Assembly: GCA_029817715.1 (NCBI GenBank)
Contig: JARUPY010000264.1
Location: forward strand, 62,001 to 126,000
From: Melastoma dodecandrum
Taxonomy: Eukaryota; Streptophyta; Magnoliopsida; Myrtales; Melastomataceae
Direction of reading: 5' to 3'
Length of the DNA stretch: 64,000 nucleotides
Each line of letters opens with the position of its first letter. Within the stretch, counting starts at the first letter, position 1. Below, piece by piece: positions 1 through 11,006 of this stretch. The position numbers and the translations under genes were made by a program. Below the pieces are notes generated by a model. The model was not told where the DNA came from and searched no databases. It saw only the letters and a program-made list of their open reading frames with translations.

Positions 1-2
1 GC

Positions 3-571
3 TCCTTCAAGGAGAAAATTGGCTCCAAGATGGATGTCGTCATCCAGAACCTGAAAACCATATCAGGGGTGCCCATAAACAGCCCTGGTAAGGAGAACAG
101 TGAATCGACAACTAAACAGCAACTCGACTATGACGCTCATAGGGCGATAATAGCCGAAGAGAAGAAACAGCCCTGGGGGACGTCCCTATTAACGCCACAG
201 GCCCCAAAGGGTTTGTACATAGTAATCTACCACTCGTGATAAACGAGGGTGGAATAGCTGTGCAACAGGATCATCAGGCTGCACATCAACCCCCGTTTCG
301 AAGGAGGGAAGATTTATATAGGTCGGTAGAGAACGAACATTTTCTTCCTCTTGAGAATCATCGACACTCTGAGTACATTCATCAACCCATGCATGGAGGA
401 GGGATAGCCATGTGGGAGGTGATGGCTCCACCGGGTCCCATCTCGGAAATAAGGGATTACATAGCCCGACTAGTTCAACAGGCGATCCCTAGGGCGAACG
501 AGATGAATAAAGTTGAACTCTATCGAGCTCCTCACCCTGACAACATTGATCGGGACTTTCCTCTACTTTGG
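3..571 (+). pseudogene. gag fragment of a Tat-like Ty3/gypsy retrotransposon
   Basis: The translated fragment aligns by eye with the gag start of the element at 36797-49302. Shared blocks are a SK-MD/E-V-QNL segment, an INEG...VQQ...PPFRRREDL segment, a SEYIHQP segment and an AI-P...LYRAP-P-NIDRD segment. The reading frame changes near position 195-235, so it cannot make one protein. Similarity stops at about position 571, where the other copy continues with a conserved PEFAYFSG block that is absent here. The fragment is therefore truncated at its 3' side, and its 5' side lies outside the window. Gag would form the capsid-like particle of the retrotransposon. This is a second, more fragmentary copy of the same family; copy identity is judged from translated similarity only. 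Confidence 0.75.
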
Positions 572-1149
572 CTAGGAATGGCTAGCAATGGTAATGTGTT
601 TGAGGATAAGAAAAATGCTCGATGTCATCCTAGCTAAAGCATTTTCCGTCAAAGGGATTTCCTTCTCACTCCAACGATATCAAGTACGATTTCCTCGCAA
701 GTGTATTCACTCGATTCTCGAAAAGGTATATGTTTGGGGATAGGCTTGCCTTTCTATCTCTAGCACACAAGTGTTCCACTGGGGAAAGTGTTTCAAATTT
801 TTGAATAAAATCGTTTAGTAAGAATGCATGCAAAATGAACATGACACATGTTATTATGAAATGATAATTTTACCTATGATGTTCGCCTCGACTTGATGCC
901 CTATAGGGAAAAATAGGATGTACAATCAAGTTCAATATGAGAAATTTTAAACTTCGAACGATACATTTCTTTACCAGTTACCTGACAATGCGTGCCCGTT
1001 GCCCCAGTAAAAAGTATCTGCGAAGAAAGATAACATTGATTAATTTTCAATTTAATGTGATTTAAATTAGAATGATACTTGCTTTCACCGTTTATTCGAC
1101 ATGGCTTGCGAGCCCCATATGTTGAGTCTTCTAGGTTGATTTTTCTAGT
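572..1149. other. no gene seen; decayed sequence
   Basis: Open frames are short and none resembles a known protein. It separates the truncated gag fragment from an inverted gypsy integrase remnant, so it is probably decayed transposon sequence, but no boundary or repeat pair is visible. Confidence 0.4.
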
Positions 1150-1470
1150 TCATCGATCCTGAAACAAATAGATTGATTGGGATGGAACAACTCCGTCCAT
1201 CTTTATTAGGATGAGAGCACTCTTGAGAATATTTGCTTGACAACATATGTTGTCGTAGTTGTGGATGGGCTTTCTTTGAGGATCCTTGACTTTTGAAAGA
1301 ATGCCCTTTAAAATCATGTCACCGGGCTTGTAGGTCACCGGCTTGACTTTTTGTTGGAAGCTTAGGACGTGCGTTCTTGATAACCTCAGTTGGTAGAACT
1401 ACTTATGGCTACAATCCAATTTGAAAGATGTTGCCCCAGTTGAAATGCATGCTGTCATTTGATAGATGAG
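1150..1470 (-). pseudogene. remnant of Ty3/gypsy integrase C-terminus
   Basis: On the minus strand a short frame reads YKPGDMILKGIL, then a P-x-NYD block, ALILIKMDG and a final short tail. This is the usual order of the post-core integrase tail of Ty3/gypsy polyproteins (PGDLVLKK...PNYEGP...GALIL..MDG). Just upstream on the same strand, around 1430-1470, another frame reads TACISTGATSF, matching the STGATPFSLVYG block that normally precedes this tail. Order and orientation fit a gypsy pol 3' end pointing left, with frameshifts between blocks. It is not contiguous with the gag fragment at the window start, which lies on the plus strand. The call rests on motif order, not on an alignment. Confidence 0.5.
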
Positions 1471-3174
1471 AGCTTTTTGTGGTTGACTTGACATGGATGT
1501 GTTGCCCCAGCTTAGTAAGTTGATGAGCTTGAACTTTTATTAGTTTCAAAGCTTGATGATGTGTTTGTTCTGATTCAAGGATCCGAAGATTCTGTAAAGA
1601 AACATTAGAGAATAGTATAAATGTTTGACAATGTGGTTATAATGAAATTGAAACGTGTGCAATATTCTTTGATTTCGAAGAGATTGAAAAGTGAATTGAA
1701 TCGTCTATCCCTTATAGGGTTAGTTTCGTCTCGTTTTGAGGATCCAACAACAGTGCGTCGATGCTCTTGAAACATGTATGTTTCTTTGGAAATAAGCCTG
1801 CCTCGTTAGAATTGATGATCTCCAAATCATGGCTCGCCTTTGAGTAAGTCCATTGGGGAATTGTCCTTGAATTGTCCCAGTTCTGGCAAAGAAAACAAAA
1901 CCAATAGATGTTCAATTTTAAATGTAAAAAAAAAACAACTAGAACGATACCTCCTTTGCAACTTGCATTCTTGAAGGCTTGTCGATTTTTTTGGGATGAA
2001 GCTTTGAGATTAGTGTTGCCCCAGTTTAGGATTGATGCGATCATGCTCTCCTTTTCTGAGTTCAATGGTTGGGAGAACATGCTTTGTTGTATTTCTTTGA
2101 CAATGGTGTTGAACAAACTCCACGATGTCATTTTAGTTGCTTGATGACGATCTTTCCCAATTTGTTCTTCGAATGCTGATGGTGATTGTAGACCGGATGC
2201 CACGTTGGAAAGGGGATTGTTCATCTGCCTGCATAAGAAAAATTGAAATCCAGAGGGTAGATGACATGCTTGATTGGTTTAAATAATAAGCAAGATTGGA
2301 AGGAATACACCTTAACCAATAATTTGGAAATGAAATGTGTGTGACAAAGTCGAGCTGGAATGATGTTGTTGCACATTTGAACTCTTCGGGGAGAGAGGAC
2401 TTCCAAAGCTTTCGTGGGTAATGGGTTGCTCAACTTCGATGGATATGGTTACCTCCAACAAAAATAAAATATGACGCATTAGCCCGAATGAAGAAAGTTA
2501 TGTTCGTGTATACAGAAAATGTGTCAACGCCCAATGAACGCTTATATACCCTTTTTCTTTAAAATATTAAGGCGAAGTTTTTTTCAGAAAAATTGTCGAA
2601 GCCAGGTGAAGGTAAAATGACGAAAACAAGTGAGTTCGAAGTCTGTTGAAAATCTATGCGTATCGTCGTAAAGGTCTGGAAAGAATTTTTTTTTTTTAGA
2701 CATGCATCAAAGTTATGCATATGAGTAAGCATTTTCTAAAGTATCACGACTCGAAATTTTTTAATGTATGTAGAATGATCAAGTTCGAAAATATGCAAGC
2801 ATAAGTGACAATATGCGAGCATAAAGAAAAATCGGTGTAGAAATCACTTCCCTTATATTCGCTCGTTGAACAAAAGGCATGTTAATGAAATTGAATGTAA
2901 GAGAAAATGGTGGTCAATGTATAACAAGAAGCATCAACTCAGACCATATGGACAAAAAAATGTAGATAACTATAACAAGATATATGAAAACGAATAGGCA
3001 TAAACATCAATTCAGATCATGCCAAACAACATGTAGATAAGCTTGAGATTTTCTATCTACCGTCTTGGATGTAGCTTGGACCCGTTCATTAACCATCAAG
3101 CGGAAAAATCTGAGTCTGGGTTCATTTTAAATGAAAGGACTCGGATATTCGTCCGGCGGTAAATAGGTGGCTAT
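1471..3174. other. no gene seen; repeated GTTGCCCCAG word
   Basis: The longest open frame (1712-2224, minus, 170 codons) has no recognisable domain. The word TTGCCCCAG recurs near 1000, 1430, 1502 and 2018, always in the same orientation; at 1430 it encodes the STGAT block of integrase on the opposite strand. This suggests decayed and locally rearranged retroelement sequence. The last bases before 3175 are the outer flank of the Tekay-like LTR. Confidence 0.35.
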
Positions 3175-5286
3175 TGTAAGGACCGCAAGTTCAACAATTT
3201 ATAAAAACTTCATTTTATAGCTCAATACTTGCAAGAGTCAATTACAACGCGGTTACAATTCGATTTTTGAAATAAAACTCTCTCATGACTGTGTTCCTAT
3301 ATGTTGCGCACATCATGCGAATGCTCAAGACCTGCAAAAGACTCGCATTCATCAAGACATAATAATCATGTAAGCTCATGAGAAGAATTCCTCAAATTTG
3401 GGTATTCGCCCCTTGGGCACTTTCTACATCCCGTTCCGTTCCAAACCACCGCACGGTCGGCATTTTTTAACCGGCCCTTACGCGGGGTTATTTCAGCCCA
3501 TTCGGACTATTCTCTCACTCTCCAACATGGTAAGAGTCGAGGTTTACAATTCCTCTAGAGCGCCCCACAAGGGCAGCCCAACAACGCCCGAAGAGTGCCC
3601 TTCGTTCGTGCTCGTTTCGACCGAGTATTTGCTTACTACGGCCTCAACCAACCAACCAGCCCTTACGGCTCTCTTACGACCCTATCTGGGTTCCTCATTC
3701 CAACCCCACGGCCGCTTTGGTTTCTGAGACTTCGTCTCGCGATTCCGCTCTTAAAGCGCATATACGAGTCCATCTTTGGAGGAGGCTTTCTCGTGCCTTT
3801 CTCCTCCTCAGATTCTCACCAATTTCCAGCCCCAAGGCCGAGTTCCGTCCCCTCAAGGGTCGCGCACCAAAACACGTCGCATCCATTCCGTCTTTCGACG
3901 TTTAAAACCCACATCGTACCACCACACTCTCAATGGATTTAGGGGCAGCTTTCCTCTTCTCCAAGGTTCGGCCACACACCAAACCCGCCTCATTTTGCCA
4001 TTCAAAGCCCACTCCCAACCACCATTTCAACTTCAACGCAAGTAAGAGTGAAGGGAGGGAGGTTACCTCTCCGTTGTGTTTGCGCAAACGTGGGTGAGCT
4101 CTAGCCTCCTCCACGCGTCTTCCGCCAATTGCCTCTGCACGGCCCTCAACCTTTGGCTAGCTCGGCGTCGAGCTCTCCTTGCGCGAGGATCCACGTTGCC
4201 GGCCTAGCTTCCTCTCCTCCACGCTCGGCCGCCCGCCTTCTCCCTCTTCCCTTCTTTCTCCCCCTTTTCTCCCTTTTCTTTTACCTCTCTCCCCTTGTGT
4301 GTCCGTGTGAAAAAGAATGAGAAAGAGTCCCCTTCCGGATGGGGGTTCCGATCGGCCTTATAGGGGGAAAAGGAAATAATTTATTATATTTTATTAGACA
4401 AGGGTCACATCCTTCCCCCAATCAAGCAATAAACAATTGATGGGTTTTTCCCCATGAGTGATTTAAGGAAAAGGGGTTCTTGTCCTTTTGTTTACCAATC
4501 AAGACCGATCCAAGGGTCACGAAAGCTCCTTCATTTCTTCATCCTACGCCCGAGATTTGTTCTCGAGCGGGCGCCCCTTTGCTCCGGGCATCCCCCTCTA
4601 GGCCCCCTTTGGATCCCCTCTGGATCCCCTCTGGTCGGCATCTGTCGACCCTAGCTCCATTTGTGACGCCCCTTCCACGGCCAACTTCGCTCGCGATTAT
4701 CTTAAGATCTAAGCCTTATCTCAAAAATCTAATACATACTAAACGACTCCTATTGACCTCCTTAAGACCCCCGAGGCGTTTAATTTCGATTCCGAGTCGG
4801 GCCATTTTACGGCCGAAACGACCCTCGAGGCTGCTCTCAGGGCGTCCCAGGCGTGCCCGGGGTCGGTGGCCATCGCCCACTGATCGACCCCGCATCGCCC
4901 TTCCGAAGATATCCGTGATCGAGTTTCTCTCTCTTCACAGTTTGAGGTCTGGGCGTGCCAGGGTCGGCAGCCATCGCCCCCTGGGCCAGCGGCCGCCGCC
5001 CATGCCCCCGACCCTTGTCGACTACCCTACTACCCGATCTACGACCCATCTCCAAATTTTATCACCCATTTTAAAGCCTTATTTCACGTCCTCTATCACC
5101 TCATACACGTTCCGGGCCGATCCAAGAACCTTCGATGTTGGGCATCCCAAGCCCCTTGGTTGCCCCACCTTACCCACGCTCATTCTTATCCGCTCTCATG
5201 CGTCAACCCCACTTACTCATCCGTTTTCCTCTAGTTCATGCACTCTATAATTACACATTTTATTCACGAAAAGTAGGGTCGTTACA
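3175..5286 (-). repeat. 3' LTR of the Tekay-like element (2112 bp)
   Basis: The LTR is bounded on the minus strand by TGTAACGACCC (starting at 5286) and GGTCCTTACA (ending at 3175), giving terminal TG...CA in a short imperfect inverted repeat. TGTAACGACC followed by a long, locally GC-rich LTR is typical of Tekay-type elements. A purine run lies immediately outside 5286, as expected for a 3' LTR. The partner LTR is missing, so age cannot be estimated from LTR divergence. The plus-strand open frames inside it (for example 4480-5250) look like chance frames in GC-rich DNA. Confidence 0.8.
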
Positions 5287-6362
5287 ACCTTCCCCCTTAG
5301 GGAATTTCGTCCTCGAAATTTTCTCGATTCGAATAAGGACGGGTACAAGTCTTTCATCCGATCTTCAAGTTCCCACGTTTGTTCTTCAATTCCATTCTTT
5401 CTCCATAATACGTGCACCAACATCGTCCCCTTCCCTCGCGTAACACGCTCCTTGCGCCCGATTACTCGAACCGACTCTATGGTTACGCTCATATTCTCAT
5501 TTATGCTCGTAGTCGCCGCTTCGATCCTCGCTTCCGAATCCGGCTCATGCTTCCTCAACATGGACACGTGGAAGACATCGTCACAATGAGAAAACTCTTG
5601 AGGTATCGCTACTCGGTATGCCACCTTTCCGATGCGTTCCGTAATCTCATAGGGCCCGATGTACCTTGGGCTTACTTTGTGCGCCTTCCCCATTCAGAAC
5701 ATCGATTTCATGGGCGAGAGCTTTAAGTATACTAGATCTCCGACCCCAAATTCCAAAGGTCTCCTTCGGCGGTACGCGTAGATCTTTTGTCTACTTTGAG
5801 CCGTCTTCATTTTCTCTCTCACCACCGCGATCACGTCCGAGGTTTCCTTTATGAGCTCCGGCCCATCAAACACCTTTTCGCCCGGCTCCATCCAACACAA
5901 GGGGGATCGGCAGCTCCTACCATACAGGGCTTCGAATGGTGCCATTCCGATGCTCGAATGGTAGCTATTATTATATGCGAATTCCACCAACGGAAGGTGA
6001 TCCACCCAACTTCCCTTCCATTCAAGTGCGCATGCCCTTAGCATATCCTCTAACGTCTGTATGGTGCGCTCCGTTTGCCCATCCATTTGGGGGTGAAAAG
6101 CCGTTCTCATTTGGAGTTTAGTGTCCAAGGCTTCTTGGAGGCTCCTCCACAGTTTTTACATAAACCTCGGATCTCTATCCGACGTGGTGTGCGGCACCCC
6201 GTGATACCTTATTACTTCCCGGATGTAAATCTTGGTCAACGTATCCAAGGAACAATTGAGTTGAATTGGGATGAAATGAGTCGAGTTCGTCAATCGATCT
6301 ATTATCACCCACACCGTATCCACGTTACGACCACCCTTGGGCATGCTCGTCACGAAGTCCAT
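5217..6362 (-). pseudogene. integrase core and chromodomain-like tail (Tekay-like)
   Basis: Core motifs are the first catalytic aspartate in AMDFVTSMPKG, the second in SDRDPRF and the glutamate in MDGQTERTIQ, giving a D,D,E set. A stop and shift near 6135-6155 interrupt the core. LVEFAYNNSYHSSIGMAPFE and ALYGR follow, and a second stop near 5694 precedes the SPRYIGPYEI and VFHVSMLRKH blocks. The end holds a segment with LVHVLWRKNGIEEQTWE and RYP-type closing (DLYPSLF), the chromodomain-like tail of Tekay chromoviruses. The last 70 bases of the frame overlap the LTR start. Confidence 0.88.
5287..5300 (-). promoter_or_regulatory. polypurine tract of the Tekay-like element
   Basis: On the minus strand the sequence is CTAAGGGGGAAGGT, directly abutting the LTR start TGTAACGACC. 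This is the expected priming site for plus-strand DNA synthesis. Confidence 0.8.
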
Positions 6363-6364
6363 GG

Positions 6365-7522
6365 CTATGTCCTCCTATTTCCATTCGGCACCGGAAGTGG
6401 TTCTAATAATCCTCCCGGTCTTTGGTGCTCGATCTTCACCATTTGGCAAACGGGGCATCGATTGGCATACTTCGCGATCTCCTTTTTCATCTTAGGCCAC
6501 CAATAGAATCTCCTCAAGTTCCGATACATTTTCGTAATCCCTAGATGGATACTATAGGTGGTCTTATGCGCCTCATCGAGGAGTCTCCTCTTCACCTCTT
6601 TTGCGTCCGGGACGCATGTCCGTCCTTGGAACATCAACAGCCCATTCGCCGTGAGTCCAAACTTCGCATAGGCCTCTGTCCCGAGGCCTTCACGCACAAT
6701 TCCCAAATACTCGTCCCGCCCTTGAGCTTCCCTTATCATACCGATGAGTTCTGGTTCTACTTGTCCCCGAGCCATGCATAGCGTTCCCGTGGATTCCTCC
6801 AACCGGATGTCCAGATTACTCATCCGCTCCACCATTCGGGACTCTTCCACTAATAAGCTCATGAGCGTCATGTGCTTCCGACTTAGCGCGTCCGCCACCA
6901 CATTCGCCTTTCTTGGATGGTACATTATGGTGCAATCGTAATCCTTTAGTAACTCCATCCAACGACGCTGCCTCATGTTGAGTTCTTGTTGAGTGAAGAG
7001 GTACTTCAAACTCTTATGATCTGTATACACCTCAAATTTTTCCCCATAAAGGTACTGCCGCCATAGCTTTAACACGAATATCACCGCGGCGAATTCCAGA
7101 TCATGCGTAGGGTAGTTCTCCTCATGTTTACGCAATTGTCTCGAGGCATACGCGACCACCTTCCCGTTTTGCATCAACACTCCCCCAAGTCCTTACGCCG
7201 ATGCGTCGCAATACACCACAAAGCCGCCCGGTCCATTTGGCATAATCAAAATCGGAGAGCTAGTTAGCTGTGCCTTCAATTCCCCGAAGCTCGCCTCACA
7301 AGATTCTGTCCATTCGAATCGTACGTCCTTCCTCAGAAGCGTAGTCATAGGGGCCACGATTTTAGAAAATCCTTCTACGAATCTTCTATAGTATCCGGCC
7401 AAACCTAAGAAGCTCCGTACTTCCGTGACATTCGTCGGCTGCGGCCACCCTTTAACGGGTTCAATTTTCGAGGGGTCTACTTCAACTCCCGCGGCCGAAA
7501 TCACATGACCAAGGAACGCCAC
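6365..7522 (-). pseudogene. RNase H and integrase zinc-binding region (Tekay-like)
   Basis: The region starts with [18 protein letters not shown] and [12 protein letters not shown] (reverse transcriptase connection), then VVYCDASA, the first catalytic aspartate block of RNase H, followed at once by an in-frame TAA (7190-7192). The same frame resumes with [20 protein letters not shown], the catalytic [10 protein letters not shown] block and VADALSRK. It ends with the integrase HHCC finger: EAH...[15 protein letters not shown] and CPVCQ. Apart from the stop the frame stays open, which suggests moderate age. Confidence 0.88.
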
Positions 7523-7539
7523 CTTCTCGAGCCAAAACT

Positions 7540-8307
7540 CGCATTTGCTTACAACTTATTCTCCCTTAACGTTTATAGCACAATCGCTAGGTGCTCTCTA
7601 TGTTCCTCCGACTCTTGGAGTATACGAGGATGTCGTCGATGAACACCACCACGAAGCGATCTAGGTACGGTCGAAAAACTTGGTTCATTAACCCCATAAA
7701 TACGTCGGTGCATTCGTTAGTCCGAAGGGCATTACCCTAAATTCATAATGGCCGTATCGTGTTCGAAAAGCGGTCTTGGGAATGTCCTCTTCCCTCACGC
7801 CGATTTGGTAATACCCCGACCGAAGGTCTATTTTCAAATACATCGAAGAACCTTGTAATTGATCAAACAAGTCATCAATACGGGGGAGGGGGTAACGGTT
7901 CTTGACGTCCGTTGATTGAGCATTCGATAATCAGTACATAAACGCATGCTCCCATCTTTCTTTCTTACAAACAACACGGGGGCGCCCCGCGGGCTCACAC
8001 TTGGACGTACGAAGTTCCTCTCTACTAGCCCTTGCAATTGCGCCTTCAACTCCTTGAGTTCAGCCAAGCTCATTCGGTAAGGGGCACGTGAAATAGGGGC
8101 TGTCCCGGGAATGAGATCGATCGTGAATTCCACATCTCGTTCCTGTGGCAACCCCGGTAGCTCTTCCAGAAAAACATCCGCGAAGTCCCGCGCCACTACT
8201 ATCCGCTCTAAGGCCGGAATATCCGCTTCTTTGTTTAACGCCATAGCAAGATAGACTTCGTGTTTCGTTCTCAAAAACTTATGCACCCGTGCTGCGGAGA
8301 TCATCAA
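7540..8307 (-). pseudogene. reverse transcriptase of the Tekay-like element, frameshifted
   Basis: The N-terminal part reads [11 protein letters not shown], then [13 protein letters not shown], then [18 protein letters not shown]. After a frameshift near 7850 it continues with [15 protein letters not shown] and [12 protein letters not shown] further shift leads to the catalytic FIDDILVYS block near 7635-7670, and the frame breaks again directly after it. All conserved blocks are in order, so this is a normal gypsy reverse transcriptase damaged by several small indels. Confidence 0.88.
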
Positions 8308-8720
8308 AAGTCGGCCGCACCCTCTGTGGCCACATACTCATGGGTTCTCCCCTCCGCATCCTTCAACAAAAGCCGCTTCGCCTCACAATCTACTTGGGCA
8401 TGGCTCGAAGCCAACCAATCCATGCCCAAGATCAACTCGAAGTCATTTATCTGGAGGACAAACAGATAAAGGGAGAACTTCAGCCCCGCCACACACATCT
8501 CACATGCGCGGCAAACATCAACCAAACCGAGTTCTTCCCCCGTAGGCAACAATACTCGCATCTGCCCCTCCACTCTATCCGTTGGCCAACCATATCTTTC
8601 TACGCACGCTCGTGACGCAAACGAATGCGTAGCGCCCGTATCGAATAACGCATACACTAGCGTATCCCAGATCCGAACCGTACCTGAGATTACTCCGAAG
8701 GATTCCACCGGCCCGCTCAC
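8304..8720 (-). pseudogene. aspartic protease domain of the Tekay-like element
   Basis: The open frame of 138 codons contains the catalytic ALFDTGATHSF motif and, about 80 residues later, the ILGMDWL motif that closes the retropepsin fold. The enzyme would cut the Gag-Pol polyprotein. The domain itself looks intact, but the flanking polyprotein frame is broken, so it is annotated as part of a dead element. Confidence 0.85.
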
Positions 8721-8749
8721 CTATCCTCACGTGGTCGACACCGTCGGGC

Positions 8750-9530
8750 CCGGCTTTATTCCTCCTCTGCCTCTAGGAGCGCTTGAGCCTGACATTCGGC
8801 TCCCCGATGCACCGCCGCCTTGAGGGCAATTCCTCCTCAAGTGGCCCGGTCTCCCGCATTGGTAGTACAGTGGTTCATTCGTTGCGCAAGAAAACCCAAA
8901 GTGTTGCTTGCCGCAACGGGAACAAATGGGAGGCCCACCCGATCTAGTGCCTTAGCTTGCCCCTCGGCTGAAACTCCTAGCTGGCATAGGGGCGCGAGGA
9001 GGCCGCGCTACGAAACTGTTCGGGGCTGAAAAGGAACTCTCTCGCCTGAACCTCTTGCGTGGGGGTAGTCCGCCCTCCGGCCTCCCCCTAGAGTTCTCCG
9101 CCACCTCCTTCTCTTTCACCGCCTTCTCGGCCATTTCCGCGCTCTGGGCTCGACGGTATACTTCCTCGTACGTCGTTAGCAAATGTGTGGAGACTTGCAT
9201 CAGAATATGGGGATCCAGCCCCAGCTCAAACTTCCTCGCTCGGCCCTCATCGTCCAGGGGTGGCCCGAAGCGAGACAATATCACAAACCTTGCCTCATAT
9301 TCATCTACCGTCAACTCCCCTTGTTTGAGTTGAGCAAACTCTAACGCTTCGTCCGTGCGGTACGAGAATGGGAGATACTTCCCTAGGAGCACCGTCCTAA
9401 ACCTTGTCCACACGCCTTCTCCCGAACCAGTCCGAGTACTCTCCTTGCTCGCCTTCCACCAAGCTTCCGCTCCCCTTCGGAGCAAGTACTCCGCTAGGCA
9501 CAGCTTCTCTTCCGGTGTGCGCACAAGAGA
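8750..9530 (-). pseudogene. gag of the Tekay-like element, N-terminus missing
   Basis: The frame holds a retrotransposon gag core (EEKLCLAEYLL...AWWK, FRTVLLGKYLP, F-QLKQGELTVDEYEARF, LSRFGPPLDDE) followed by a basic linker. Further on (about 8830-8880) is a zinc-knuckle-like segment, YYQCGRPGHLRRNCP, in which the first cysteine of the CCHC knuckle reads tyrosine. A stop near 8952 separates core from knuckle. The protein would coat retrotransposon RNA. The expected region before the EEKLCLAEYLL block is absent because the element is broken near 9530. Confidence 0.85.
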
Positions 9531-9890
9531 ATCATAAGAAAAAGTTGTAATTACTACAATTGTACTAAAAAAAGTTAGTCTAATGTACAAATGATGTACT
9601 AGTACATGGTTAGTACATTGTACTAATCATAATAGTAAAAGTTTCGTACCAATTAGTATATATTGTAGTTCCTACAATTGTACTAATTAAAGTTAGTACA
9701 ATGTACGTACGTTGTGCTAATACATGGTTTGTACATTGTACATTAGTACAATTGTAGTAATTACAACCGTACTAATCGGTACGAAACTTTCGTTTGTACA
9801 TTGTACTAATTAAAATTAGTACTATTATAGTAATTACAAACTGTACTAATTTTGATTAGTATAATGTACTAAAAAAGGGTAAAAATTAGA
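9531..9890. repeat. AT-rich array of inverted repeats
   Basis: The segment is built from short permutations of TAGTACAATTGTAGTAATTAC. A perfect 24-bp inverted pair lies at 9544-9567 and 9744-9767, and a second inverted pair containing GTTTCGTACC lies near 9638-9650 and 9778-9790. The two pairs interlock rather than nest, so several alternative hairpins are possible. It abuts the broken gag of the Tekay-like element and may mark an insertion or deletion point. It is not assigned to a known MITE family. Confidence 0.7.
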
Positions 9891-10203
9891 ACAATAGGGT
9901 GATGTCCCCTCGGAGGACGTTAGCCGCGTCCCTTATGGGGGCATGCTGTGTCAAGAATTGTGATCTTGTTTGTAACTTATGGTGTACTTGTCAATGCCGT
10001 GCTAGTTGATATCGTGATTGCAAAGAGTACGCATAGAATTTCAAGGCTTGGCCCATAGGCAAGTTGTAACCCAAAAGTATGGGTATGATTCGAGGTTTGT
10101 AGTAAACGCGGGCCAAGAAAAGGCAAGATTTTTTCGATTCATTAGAGTTCGAACAAAGAAGCTCGAGATAGCAGGCAACAGCGAATAGACGCCATAGGGT
10201 TTT

Positions 10204-11006
10204 TGTTGACACATGAATTTTGAGGTGAATAGGACTCAAATATTAATGTTACTCGACCGTGTGAGCACTACTCGAGAAGTGCCTTCTAAACAAGGGCTCA
10301 AGATTAACGCTACTTGAGAAGCATTTCTCGAGTATGTCAAAGATAAATCCCATACATCTCGAGACTTGAATAGCCACTCACTACTCGAGAGACTGTAATG
10401 TCTGGAGGAGATTCGCATCAAACCACGTCTGGTTACGTCGCGAGAGCAGGACTCGTGGCAAATCCAGAGGGGCCGGTTGGAGCACGACGTGCACGGCTCC
10501 TACAATATAGGAATCAGATCGTGCGCATGATTTAGGAAGATCATATACTGACTGAATAATCGCACCTGTGAGATTTTGGGAATATAAAAGGGATTAAACA
10601 CAACTAAAACAGAAACACACCGAACAACTCAAACAGAGAACTCAGATTTTACTCTCTTTTCCAAGCATCCTGAAAGCGTCCTGAACCAGCATTCTGAAAC
10701 CATCTTCCATATCCTCACTACATCCGACCGTCGATCTACAAAAATAGATTCCACTAAAGAGATCTGTCGTAGCTGCCGCTCATCTGCCACCGACTGTCAT
10801 GAAGCACCTCGCAGTCATCCTCAAGTCCTTTTGTTGTTTTTTCCATTCACGTCATATATGTAAGTGTTGACCTGTAATTCAGTACTGTTTGATTCAATTC
10901 CAGTATGGTATTCCTTTTCAGCTTGCATTCATTTACTTTACAGCGACCACATAAAATACTTGTAAAATTCGATATGTGTTGCGGGGGACATAATTCTGTG
11001 CCAACA
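10204..11006 (+). repeat. possible solo LTR
   Basis: The segment starts TGTTGACAC and ends GTGCCAACA, an 8-of-9 terminal inverted repeat with TG...CA ends. Near 10583 a TATAAAAGGG-like box is followed by a leader-like A/C-rich stretch, as in the U3-R part of an LTR. I found no matching 5-bp duplication outside the ends (GTTTT versus ATTAT), and no second copy exists in the window. The call is tentative. Confidence 0.4.

Larger units (their letters stand above)
3175..9530 (-). mobile_element. Tekay-like chromovirus (Ty3/gypsy), 5'-truncated and inactive
   Basis: Reading leftwards on the minus strand the order is gag, aspartic protease, reverse transcriptase, RNase H, integrase, chromodomain-like tail, polypurine tract and one LTR of about 2.1 kb. 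That is the Ty3/gypsy order, and the integrase-chromodomain tail running close to the polypurine tract fits the Tekay/Del chromovirus lineage. Only the 3' LTR is present. Gag begins abruptly near 9515-9530 against an AT-rich inverted-repeat array, so the 5' LTR, primer site and gag start are lost. Frameshifts lie in reverse transcriptase and between integrase segments, and an in-frame stop interrupts RNase H. Some catalytic motifs (DTGA, FIDD) survive. Confidence 0.9.

Noticed and set aside
1712..2224. 170-codon minus-strand frame as a gene
   Set aside because: No recognisable domain, unusual composition and location in decayed transposon sequence; left unannotated as a gene.
4480..5250. 256-codon plus-strand open frame
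   Set aside because: It lies wholly inside the Tekay-like LTR, is Pro/Arg/Ser-rich as expected for a chance frame in GC-rich DNA, and has no domain.
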